Below, in pieces: positions 51,110 through 61,079 of a DNA stretch of 64,000 bases (positions are counted from its first letter, which is position 1; each line of letters starts with the position of its first letter). The translations under genes and the position numbers were made by a program. This DNA is from Hydra vulgaris (Eukaryota; Cnidaria; Hydrozoa; Anthoathecata; Hydridae), in NCBI RefSeq assembly GCF_038396675.1, contig NC_088932.1, positions 31,150,001 to 31,214,000 on the forward strand, written 5' to 3'. The notes below the pieces were generated by a model, which made no database searches, was not told where the DNA came from, and worked only from the letters and a program-made list of their open reading frames with translations.

Positions 51110-51614
51110 GCAATGTGTAGTTTTTTCTTTCTGTTTTTAAAAAATGGTTCTGGCGATAAGATCATTAGGATCTTATGTCAGATACCTTTGTTTGTATTTT
51201 AATTTTTTATAAAATTTTTGTGTCATAGTTAAAGCACTACTGGTTGAAGTCCGTTTGAAGAGCTACTAACCATCACCTAAATTTTCGTTTTGTTAAAGCG
51301 TCTAGTCTTTGAGTAAACTCAACTGGACCAACCTGTTCCTATGGCCAACGTGCCCTGGCCTCCCCTAATAAATCTTTTTTCACCGAAAAATGTATTTTAA
51401 TTAAAATAAGACAAATAAAAAAAACAAAAAACAGAATAATAATAAAAAAAACCCACAGCCATATGAAAATTTTTAAGCTTTTAAAGTTTTAAGTTTTTAA
51501 AAGTTTTAATATGATTAACTTATAATTTTTTGAAATTTAAACAACGAAAACTTTTCTTGATGAAATCTAAGAATACTGAGGAAGAAAAATGAAAAAGGAA
51601 AGGAAAAAAGGATA
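51110..51614. other. Spacer of moderate GC, no gene
   Basis: The stretch 51230-51380 is less AT-rich ('caactggaccaacctgttcc') but has no frame of note. It ends at the TA target duplication of the pogo element (51613-51614). Confidence 0.35.
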
Positions 51615-54600
51615 GGGTAGGGTGGGGCAAGATGTCCCCCTTAACAAACTTTAGCGTATATAACAAATACTTTTATATTTTCTTGTAATTTTTCTTTTTA
51701 ATATCAAAGTCTACTTATAAGAGAAGACATTGGTAAGATAAAATAACTACTTTATTACTGGTGATAAACTTTAAAATTAAAAAAACTAATAATTGTGCAA
51801 GGAGACATCTTGCCCCAGCCGTGGGGCAAGATGCTCCAAAGAGTGCATCTTGCCCCAAACCTTTTAAACAGTTGTTAAAAATAACTATCAGTTAAAATAA
51901 AAGCTATTAATAGTTCTTTATTAAAACTCTTTACATTTTAATAAAATAACTGAAATATAAACACTGCAATTATTCTATGCAATTGTCTTGAAGATAAATA
52001 ACTTTTTTAAATTTATATCACTAACATAAATGTTCAAATAACATATACATGATTATGATTCACAGTAGTAGCATAAGTCTGAATCATCTGGACCACATGA
52101 AAAGTGGTACCAAGATGTACATTTACTACATTGTGTCCAATCATCAAATGGTGGCACATTGTATGGACAAGAGCATATGGTGCATAGAGTTGTATCAGTG
52201 ATAAAAATTTCAGAGGCAGAAACCATATCTTTCTTCTTTTTCATTTGTTTCTTTATGCCATTAGGTCTTTCTGCTTTCTGCTTTTCAGGCTTTTTCACCT
52301 TTTTTGTCTTCAAATTTATTGATTTCATTTTTTGCTTGATCACCTTATTAAGTGCAGCTTTTTCTTTACGCAATATGACTGCTTGTTGCTTTTTTTTTTA
52401 CATTGTTTTCATGCTCTTCTAGTCGCTTTTTGAAAGATGAAGAAGTAAGGTTTTCAGCTGACTATGTCTTTCTCTTTCGTTGTCTTAAAACAGGAATTTT
52501 GGGACGCAGAGAAATCTTTTCCAAAATATTTAAGGGAGAATTAAGGCCAAGATACTCATCAACAATTGGCAAAACTGCATCATCAACAGCCTTCAATTTT
52601 GCAGCAGTAGTTGTTGTGCTCATGACATTTGCCAACTGTATAGGTGCAACAAGAGGCAAATTAGGCAATTCACTAGATTGCTGACAGATTTTCAATGGCT
52701 CAGCTTCATTAGTGAGCAAAGCTGCTTCAAAGGCTTCATCATTAAAAATAAGGTCATTTATTGGGTACAAACCAGAGCATCTAAAACCATTGATTGCTTT
52801 GTCAATGTTTGCAGTAAAGTTGTAGGCAGTTGCAAAAATACCTGCTATGTCAAAAAATGAAATTCTACGCCCCTGATGTGATAACATCCAGTTGCTTGCT
52901 GCTGTATTGTAGCCAACTTTTAATGGTTTAAAAAATGTACGATCTAAAGGTTGCATCTTGTGTGTACAATGAGGTGGAAGAGTTATGAGATGGATCCCAT
53001 TGTCACGACAAAAGTTAATAGCCCCTGTTTTTGTGACTGTGATGACCATCAAGTACAATTAATTGCTCATTAGTTTTAGATGCATGAGTCACAGCAACAA
53101 AATGTGTTAACCATTCAATGAATAAAGATGAATCAGTCCATCCACTGGAGCTAACTCTAATAATTGAGCCTGAAGGTGCACCAACAGCCAGCCTATCAGT
53201 CATTCGCTTACGAGGAAATATAAATAAGGGTGGGACATAAGTGCCACTTGCACTCATTGCACACACAACTGTCACAGTAGCACCTCTTTCTCCACTAGTT
53301 ATTTTCGAAACTTGTCGTTTGCCTTTCGTTGCAATTATTTTTCCTGGCTTATGGACATTTGTGATTCCAGTTTCATCCATATTCCAGAGCTGTTTGGCTG
53401 AAAACTTATGTTCCTCAAATAATGACTTGTATACTGAAAAAAACTGATTTACTTTTGGTTTATTGAAGCCAATGGCTCTGCTTATACTGGTGGCTTGTGG
53501 AGTTCGAATAGAAAGTTGTGGATTGCGAGACATGAATCCTTGCAGCCAATCCACTCCTGCCATTTTTGACTCTTTATTAAAAGGATTATCGATTCCCATT
53601 TGCTTAGCAAAATCATATGCTAGGCGACGCACATCTATTGTTGTCAAGCCAAATAATGCTGTTTCCATAATCTGAACTTGTGTAACAATCTTTAATTCAA
53701 ATTCTTTACTAAAAACAGGAAATTTTCCACCCAGAGACAAACCACCAGCAACTTTTACTTTTCCATCTCGATGACGTTGTAATGTTTTTTTATTAATACT
53801 AAATTCTGATGCAACATTCTTTAGACTGCAGCCCATCTTTATTACATCTAATGCTGACTTTATTCTATCATTTGTTGCACCTCTCTGTGTTTTTCGCACA
53901 TAATTTCTCACCATTATTTGTAATATTTAAATATGTATCTAAAGAAATATTAAAACCTTAAAATTTTAATTATATAAACATACCAACACATACACAGTAT
54001 TATATAATTATTCAATATATTATTATTTTATACATTACATAACATCTATAAATTAACTCTCTTTGAGTTAAATAAGAACTTACTAAAGTTACATGTACAT
54101 ACAAAATTACTCAAGATTATTAACAATAACACGATGTTGCAATTATTAATGATGTTGCATGCTAAACACAGCTCCTTTTAGTAGAAATTGTATTATGCGC
54201 ATGTAATAATATATGAAGTTGTATTAATACAACTTCATTCAGCTGAATGCAATGCATATTTGTAAAAGTTTTACAAATATGTATTGAATTGCAGCAATAG
54301 CATGTAATACAGCTTCATTTTACTTAGCATATACATTATAACATTTACTTAATATATAAAATTATTTTAAAAAGCTATTTACAAATATGTATAATAGTTA
54401 TCAACATATAAACCAACATATAAACATTGTCAATAACTAAATTAGTAAACGTTTTTATATTCTAAACACACTTTAAAAATGGTAGAAATTCCGTAAAACC
54501 ACGACGCAAGAAGCCCTTTGAGGGCATCTTACCCCACGTAACCGAGGACATCTTGCCTCATCTGTAGTGAGTGCAAGTTTAATACAAATAAAATTAATTT

Positions 54601-54926
54601 TATTGCTAAGTTATAAAATTTCTTGACTATATATTATTGTGGGATAAATTCTCTATAAAACAACACATTTCTTACCTTAATCGCATAAGTATTGCCAATC
54701 CAATAAGCATTCAAAGTTAGAAGCAACTTACTAACAAAATACTCTAAAAAGTAATAAACCGATTTAAACCTCACCTACCAGCAATATTAAAAACATTTTT
54801 TATTCCACGATTTTGTTTTAACTTTATGAATAGTATTATAGAGGGATAAAACATTACCGTCCTATGATACTCTCACATAAGCAAAAAGACTTCTTGTCCC
54901 ACAGGTCATCTTGCCCCACCCTACCC
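51615..54926 (-). mobile_element. Complete pogo-type transposon, 3,312 bp, TA target duplication
   Basis: The left end 'gggtagggtggggcaagatg' has its exact inverse at the right end (54907-54926), and TA lies immediately outside both (51613-51614, 54927-54928). The subterminal word 'catcttgccccag' or its inverse recurs at 51804, 51826 and 51847 on the left and, as 'catcttaccccacg' and 'catcttgcctcatc', at 54525 and 54551 on the right, an arrangement expected of transposase-binding sites. The transposase lies on the minus strand. It is the most complete element in the window. Confidence 0.92.
52053..53914 (-). pseudogene. Pogo-type transposase with C-terminal PHD-like finger, few lesions
   Basis: The start ATG at 53914 follows a normal AT-rich leader. 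Residues 1-60 form a psq/helix-turn-helix ('KSALDVIKMGCSLKNVASEF'), about 75-145 a CENP-B-type DNA-binding region ('DWLQGFMSRNPQLSIRTPQA'). The DDE domain has 'LWNMDETGI' (D180) and 'LIVLDGHHSH' (D289), and, in the next frame, 'HKMQPLDRTFF' with the third Asp. The shift comes from one extra A in an A5 run (53028-53032). After 'RQRKRKT' a TAG (about 52462) interrupts, then an A-run shift near 52390. The tail (52373-52053) is Lys-rich and ends in a zinc finger, 'CTICSCPYNVP ... QCSKCTSWYHFSC ... CYYC', as in many pogo-like transposases. Total about 600 codons. Confidence 0.9.
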
Positions 54927-56656
54927 TACTGTACTTTAGAAGATTTTGTTCTTAACCTTTAGTCGTAACAATTAATTAAACGAAATCTCATTTACGAAAT
55001 ACTTGCACATCAATATTGAAAAAATATCCCAGACTCATTAAGTCACTTGCAGTGCGTGGGCTTGCATTAATTTTGCAGTGCGTGGGCTTGCATTGCATTA
55101 ATTTCTATTTATGTAAAACAAAAAGTTTTCTTGTTTACTTAAACCTAATTAAATACTGGTTTTAAAAAAACTCGGCAATTAAAAATAGTTCTAAAAAAAC
55201 TATGAATGTTGTTGAACTGCCAATCATGGCCAGTTTCGCTATTTTCTTTTTTTTTTAAAGTACTAATAAAGTATTGTGATATGTTATTCGCGACCAAATG
55301 TTAAAGTTTTCATTTTGTTAACTTGTGTTATTTAAATATTTCGTTTTAGAAACCATTTTGTCATTATTACAAAAGTTAAAGATTGTTCTTCATTTTAAAT
55401 ATTAATAAAAAGTGGATCTTTTTTTTATAGTGTTTTGCATATTAGTTATATGTACCGTAAAAAATAGCTAAATGTTTTTATATAAAATTTTTTTACTTTA
55501 AATAGTAATCAATGAATTGAATTTTTTTTTTTTTAACAATAAATGCCAAATAATATCGATGAAAATCTATCAATTTGTAGCCCTTTGCGTGACTACAGCT
55601 TACAGCAAGCTTAGAAATCATAAATCCTGGATTTTTCTCACCTTGCGCGACGAACTGAAAATCAAAACGTTACTAAAAATATACAATTACGTCTCATGCG
55701 TTGCATATGCTATTAGGGCTTTGTATTCATTTTTTAAAAACATAACATATTTATAATTTAGTATAATTTACTCATTTATCTTTTCAGACTCCAACACACA
55801 AAAAAGATAAATGAATTTTTAAATAATCCAAAACAACAAAGATTTAATAACTTAAACCAATTTTGTTAAGCATAGCTCAGTTTAGATGATTTATAAGTGT
55901 TAATGAGCATTTATGAATAGTTGAAGAAAATATTTCATCTATTGATTTACTTCAGTACTGCAATTCAAAAGGGTATGGGAAATATTCTCATTAAATGTTA
56001 TTAAATTGTACAATTAAAAAAAAAATGTTTTTAAGTATTTTTGTTTTGTTAATAGGAATTTTAAAAATGGTGGAACAAACGGAAATCAAAGAAGGGTTCT
56101 TTTCTATCATAACTATAATGAAAGAGTTGTTTACAGATTCTCATCCGGACGAGGAGGTTATCATTGGAGATGATGGTGAAATAACTAGTGAACTCTAATG
56201 TCTATTAAATAATAACGTGTAATTAACGTTATAAAAACTTTTGCAATTTCAGCACAATATTTTTTCTTTAAATATTATTAAGACATTCATTAAATAATTA
56301 ACAATTTGAAAAAATATTAAAACTTTTATTTAATGTTACTAACGTTGTTTAACGTTACTAACTAATGTTATTTAACGTTATTATCGTTTATTTCTTAATT
56401 TATAATAATAATATCTAAAATAATAAGTAATAGAACTAAAGACGAGACATGATGGATACTAGATCTGATTAAAATTATATTTATTAGAACAAAGATGAAC
56501 ACTAATAGCGTGCCCCTAAATAAATTACAAATCACCACAACAACAACAAAAAATAAAGACAAAGTTCAGGGGGCAGCAAATTTATAAGGCCCATTTACAA
56601 ATTTATTGGCACTTTTGCAAAATTAAGGAGTTTTTTTTTTAATATTATTAGTAATT
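54927..56656. other. AT-rich DNA, short local duplications
   Basis: A 24-bp segment containing 'gcagtgcgtgggcttgcatt' is repeated in tandem at 55048-55100. Otherwise no repeat or exon is recognised apart from the small frame at 55995. Confidence 0.35.
55995..56198 (+). CDS. Hypothetical small frame, Asp/Glu-rich C-terminus
   Basis: A 67-codon frame with a genuine ATG, a hydrophobic start and 'DSHPDEEVIIGDDGEITSEL' at the end, which looks more protein-like than AT-rich noise. No domain is recognised and no splice signals, promoter or homology supports it. It may be a final exon: an acceptor-like ttttgttaatag occurs near 56042-56053. Confidence 0.2.
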   Translation: MLLNCTIKKKMFLSIFVLLIGILKMVEQTEIKEGFFSIITIMKELFTDSHPDEEVIIGDDGEITSEL

Positions 56657-57242
56657 AGTGATGTGGAGGGTACCTGGTTCGGACCCGAGGACCCGATAAT
56701 TTGGCTGTTTTACCGGGTACCCAGAATCAGCCAATTTGTTGCCGTACCCGGCACTGGGTATCTTAAAACAGAATTTTAATAAAAATTAACCTTTAGTGCA
56801 GTAACTATTTGTTTAAGTGGTACTTTAAATTGTGTCGAAGTATTGTTAACAGGATTGCTTTTAGTTTAAACTTCAAGCAATAAATGTTTTTATCGTTAAC
56901 GACGTCAGATGGCAAGTTATTTAAAATGTTAACAAACCTGAGGGAAAGAGAATATTTAAGAACATCGAGTAAAACTTTAGTTTGCGTAATTTGAATTTGT
57001 GACCTCGAGTGTAAATGTAGTTGTTTATTAAAAAGAAACTTAAAATATATTTAGGCAAACTTAATTAGCCCAAATTAACCAGCTTTATTTTGTAAAAAAC
57101 AATTCAGCGCTAGAGATTTCATAAGCTTGTATTCCAACTTTTTAATATGAACCTGGTGCCGGATACTTGAATTCGGACCCAGTATTTTATCACGGGTACC
57201 CGGAATCGGGGACTTGGTATAAACTGGTTCTGGAACATCTCT
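56657..57242. mobile_element. MITE, about 586 bp, with G/C-rich subterminal 'gggtaccc' sequence
   Basis: Left 'agtgatgtggagggtacctg' and right 'ggttctggaacatctct' are inverse-related ('agagatgttccagaacc'). Inner blocks rich in 'ggtacccg' and 'cggaccc' occur in both halves in inverted order. No coding capacity; a minus frame at 57075 runs over the end. The target duplication is uncertain (attagtaa / aatagtaa). The type of ends suggests a hAT relative. Confidence 0.55.
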
Positions 57243-57450
57243 AATAGTAATACCTAGCGAAAAAATTTTGAAGATTTTAGGGTCCTCATGACGTGGTTTT
57301 TTTTTGGGAGGGTAAGGGGCCTCCAACCCCTCCTTAGTTCTATAACTATTTTGAAATCTTAAATAAATCACAGATTTAGAAATTTATCAAGCATATACGC
57401 AAAGATTTGATAATTTGTATATTAAAAAATAAATATATCATTAGTAACTA

Positions 57451-58694
57451 CAGGGTGCGGCAGCGAATCGCGAACTTTTTAGAACAATTTTCAAAATGAA
57501 TTTTTAAAGCACTAAAAAATTATATTCATGTAATATTAATAGAAGAAAAGTTGAAAATAAATACTTTTTCCACCTTAACATTCAGTTAAGCCTCCTTTTT
57601 TTTATCACTGGCTCAAGTCTAGGACGGAAAGACGGGCAGTTGCTTATGATAAAGTCCCTTGACATTGAGTTTCATACACGGATAATTGATGACTTCAGTG
57701 ACTTGACACTTGAGTGGGCCTTTTTCAACCCTTACTCTCAACTACGCTCCACACACTATAGTCAAGGGGATTCAGATCAGGCCTGGATGGTGGCCAAAAG
57801 TGTTTAGGCCAGAAATTAGCCATATTGTCCGGAAGATATTATTGAGTTTTTCTGGACCCATGACAAGGTGCATTATTGTGTTGAAAAATGTAATTGTTTT
57901 CTGGGAACGTCTTCTTCAGCCATGGCACCACATTGTGTTTTAGTAAGCTAATATACATAGCAGAGGTAAATTTTTCTTTTACTTTAATGTAGATTGGTGG
58001 ACATTTCTCTCCATTAAAAGCGATGATTCCTTGCATCATGATGGGCTGAGGGTGCTTGGTGTGACACACAGGTACTTTGTCACCCTTCTGCACAATGAAC
58101 CTGTCATTTCACCTATTTATCACACAGTCAACACTAAAAAGTTTTTCATTTGAGAAAACTTTAACTGTTGATAAAACATGGCTTTTTAGCTGATTTAGAA
58201 GCTTCTTTGATTGTTCCAATCGTAAAGTTTATAGTCTTTCTGTTAAAAGTTGACATGAAGGTCGGGCCACACTAATTTTCATAAGTGTTTTTAGAGTTCT
58301 TCTGACTGTCCTTTCATCAACATTGAACAATTTTGATGTTTTTCTGGTGGATACAGTAGGATTCTTTTCAACATGCTTTTTAAGCTTTTCTGTGAACTTT
58401 TTATCAACTTTTTTATTCACTGGAGAAGGCATTTTGGCTCTTTCAGCACTGCCACGATTAACCACTTACTCCAGAAACACGAATCACTTCACGTGCAGAC
58501 AAACCCGCGTGAATCAAATTTAAAACTACGGTTCTTTTGGCTTCCATTGTAAAACTAAAATGTGTTATATTTACTATTTTGTTAAAATCTAAGATGGTCA
58601 TTGAACATTAACCAAGAAAAAAAAATTGCGGAAGCATTTTATTTACATCACAAAATCTAGCCGAAAACTAATTCGCAAATCGCTGCCGCACCCT
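57451..58694 (-). mobile_element. Mariner-type transposon of the maT (DD37D) kind, 1,244 bp
   Basis: The left end 'cagggtgcggcagcgaatcg' is mirrored at the right by 'cgctgccgcaccct', with continuing similarity ('cgcgaac' / 'ttcgcaa'). TA lies outside both ends (57449-57450, 58695-58696). Size is typical of mariner-like elements. Confidence 0.88.
57690..58547 (-). pseudogene. maT-like transposase, stops and a changed second catalytic residue
   Basis: The minus-strand ATG at 58547 gives 'MEAKRTVVLNLIHAGLSARE' (helix-turn-helix), then after a shift 'RGSAERAKMPSPVNKKVDKK' and 'VSTRKTSKLFNVDERTVRRT' (second helix-turn-helix). The DDE part has 'SNEKLFSVD' (first Asp), a TGA in what should be RW-ND, then 'HTKHPQPIMMQGIIAFNGEK' and 'NYIFQHNNAPCHGSRKTQ', where Asn replaces the expected second Asp. 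After a TAA come 'FWPKHFWPPSRPDLNPLDYS' and 'VWSVVE'. Thirty-seven positions separate the second and third catalytic sites and the last is Asp, the DD37D spacing of maT elements. The C-terminal part decays after about 57740. Confidence 0.85.
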
Positions 58695-58891
58695 TACCTA
58701 AGATTAAAAAATAAAATCTAGTTGAATAAATTTACAAATTTTGGTGAATTTTTATTTTGCAAGATTAAAGATAGATAATAATAATAAATTAGATATTTTG
58801 TTTGAAACATTAAAACGAGTTTAATACGATCATGTGGGTAGTTATTGCTATCAATCACAAAGAACAAAGGGCCTTAAAGTACAAACTAGAT

Positions 58892-59220
58892 CAGTGCTCG
58901 GCACCATATTTCCAAAGGAGCCCACTTGCAAAATTCTTGTTTTAGTTGCGGCCCACAGCAATAAATAAATTATATATAAAATAGGTTATATTACCTATAT
59001 AACAGAATATAGTATAGAATTAGATCATAGAACTAATAATTGTATCAATACAAAATACATACTTAAGAAAAAAAACTCATAAAACACAATTAAAAGTTAC
59101 TACTTTGTATATTATGCAGTTATACTACTTTGTATATTATGCAGTTAGGTGGCTTGGGACCCACAAATTATGTAGCAAAGGCCCACAATTAGGCCGCGGC
59201 CCACAATTTGCCGACCTCTG
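58892..59220. mobile_element. Nonautonomous hAT element (MITE), 329 bp, 8-bp target duplication
   Basis: The exact octamer aactagat flanks it on both sides (58884-58891 and 59221-59228). Ends 'cagtgctcggca' and 'tgccgacctctg' are inverse-related, giving a CAG-G-TCGGCA terminus. Interior words such as 'gcggcccaca' and 'ggcccacaattaggc' recur near both ends. A duplicated 25-bp segment ('actactttgtatattatgca') lies at 59098-59145. No coding capacity. Confidence 0.9.
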
Positions 59221-59399
59221 AACTAGATTGTAAAAAAATTTTACAATCTAGAAATCAATGTAAAAAGGTGCTGTTTGGGCTAAGCTCCATTATCATTATC
59301 GGCTTCCGTTGCTAAAGTTATTTTTCACTTAAACTTGTTTACTGCTTGTGGTCTAAAAAAATTCCTGTCATAGTCTTATGACAGTTTTTTCTCAATACT

Positions 59400-59960
59400 C
59401 TCTTAACTGATTAATAAGTACTTGACTAAATCTTGTTTTCTTATCTGCTGAAAAATGGTATCTGTGGTTTTAATTTTTAATAACTCTAGAGTGTACTCTG
59501 ACCTTTCAAACTATAGTCCAATCACTCTTCTCTCTATTAGTTTTTATAGTCCAATAATTCCTCTCTCTATTGTTTCTAATTGTCCAACCATTCCTTTTTG
59601 TATTATTTCTTATAGTCCAATCGTTCCTCTCTCTATTATTTCTTATAGTCTCTCTATTATTTCTTATAATTCCTTTCTCTATTTTTTCTAATTGTCCAAT
59701 CATTCCTCTTTCTCCAATCATTCCTCTCTCTACTATTTCTTATAGTTACAAGTTATTAAAACTTATGCCATTGATTATTATTTTTTAAATTTCTGAAATT
59801 TCATTTTGACACTAGTAACTCTCTGAGAAATAATACGGATTTTGATCTTTTTGTCAACTGTTATAACAAAAAGGCTCTTTCGTGCATTAGATGAAGGCAG
59901 TAAAACAAAAAAGGCTGTTGCTCTTGCCCAGGTAGGACACATACATTGGGCCAATGTATT
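59400..59960 (+). pseudogene. Jockey-like LINE fragment with internal minisatellite
   Basis: 'SAEKWYLWF'-like and 'VYSDLSNYSPITLLSI' residues (59440-59540) correspond to 'EHSDPSNYRPISLLSVI' of the jockey-like RT. Near 59860-59930 'KRLFRALDEGSKTKAVALA'-like residues (two frames) correspond to 'ERFYRAL.GGGEARAIALD'. Between them the PISLLSI codons have been multiplied. Confidence 0.6.
59500..59745. repeat. Minisatellite grown from LINE codons, unit about 33 bp, 6-7 copies
   Basis: The unit 'atagtccaatcattcctctc' followed by 'tctattatttctt' is repeated with variation. Copies encode S-PI-PLSIIS, matching the RT sequence it arose from. Confidence 0.85.
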
Positions 59961-60290
59961 TAGAACCAATATGAATGTCATTTATTAAATAAATGTTGTA
60001 ACATCGCAAAATTTCGACATTAATCAAATTATATATAAAACATAACCCAATGTTGATTCAATATATATAAATCAAAGTTGATCTAATGCATACAACCCAA
60101 TATTGTGAGTGCAAAATCATATAGCTTATATATATTTTCTGCGAATACTGAAATATGAAACAATAAGCAAATCGAACAGAATAAATGTCCTAAATTAGAT
60201 GGATATATTGTAATAATTAGTTGTCACTTTTTAACTTTCTCCATTTCTTATTTTTTATGTCTGCACACATATCTATACATAAATATATTT

Positions 60291-60472
60291 GCGGCCGTGA
60301 CGCATTGGTTAGAGCGCTTGCTTTAGAAACAGGAGATCCAAGATTGAAACGAGCTTTGGACATATTTTCGCATCACGGTAAGGAAGGAGGCGTGAACTTC
60401 CTGGTTAAATACACTTCCGCGGTGCTATGTGACAAGACCGTTAGGTCTTCTTGGGGCACTTAAATAACAAAA
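60291..60472 (+). mobile_element. tRNA-derived SINE
   Basis: The start 'gcggccgtgacgcattggtt' with 'agagcgcttgcttt' has the A-box pattern of a tRNA, and 'gattgaaacgag' near 60343 is a degraded B box. A unique body follows, ending 'gggcacttaaataac' before an A-rich run and (TA)n. A different family from 22757-22982. Not a functional tRNA: no acceptor stem closes. Confidence 0.6.
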
Positions 60473-60473
60473 A

Positions 60474-60720
<247 letters not shown>

Positions 60721-60849
60721 TAAAGAGAAAAAATATATAAAAAAAAATCAATTCAAACAAATATAATATGAAAGGTTGAGCCAGAATAAAATACAACTTT
60801 GAAACAAAGTAAAATGTTAAACTTAAAATATAACTTTTTTGAGATTATT

Positions 60850-61075
60850 AATTATTTTTTTCTAACAGTATTAAAGTTGACCTTAAAGGTGAACATTCTT
60901 CTTCATTTCCAGTAATTTTTGGGGAGCTGACTTTTATCTTTCGTTGTTTTTTTATCTATATATAATAAATTATTTTATCTATATATAAAATTTTTTATCT
61001 ATAATAATCTTCCTGACAATATTACGTCGAAAGTGACTAAATTTGTTGACGACGCAACCGTATTTCAGGTTTTAT
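60850..61075 (+). pseudogene. Jockey-like LINE RT fragment
   Basis: 'IKVDLKGEHSSSFPVIF' near 60870 and 'LPDNITSKVTKFVDDATVF' near 61010-61065 (F-DDA at the RT catalytic site) match the 7750-7900 region of the jockey-like LINE. A small duplication 'ttttatctatatataa' lies between them. Confidence 0.65.
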
Positions 61076-61079
61076 AAAA

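Noticed and set aside
52159..53675. Plus-strand frames of 60-93 codons
   Set aside because: Antisense shadows of the pogo transposase.
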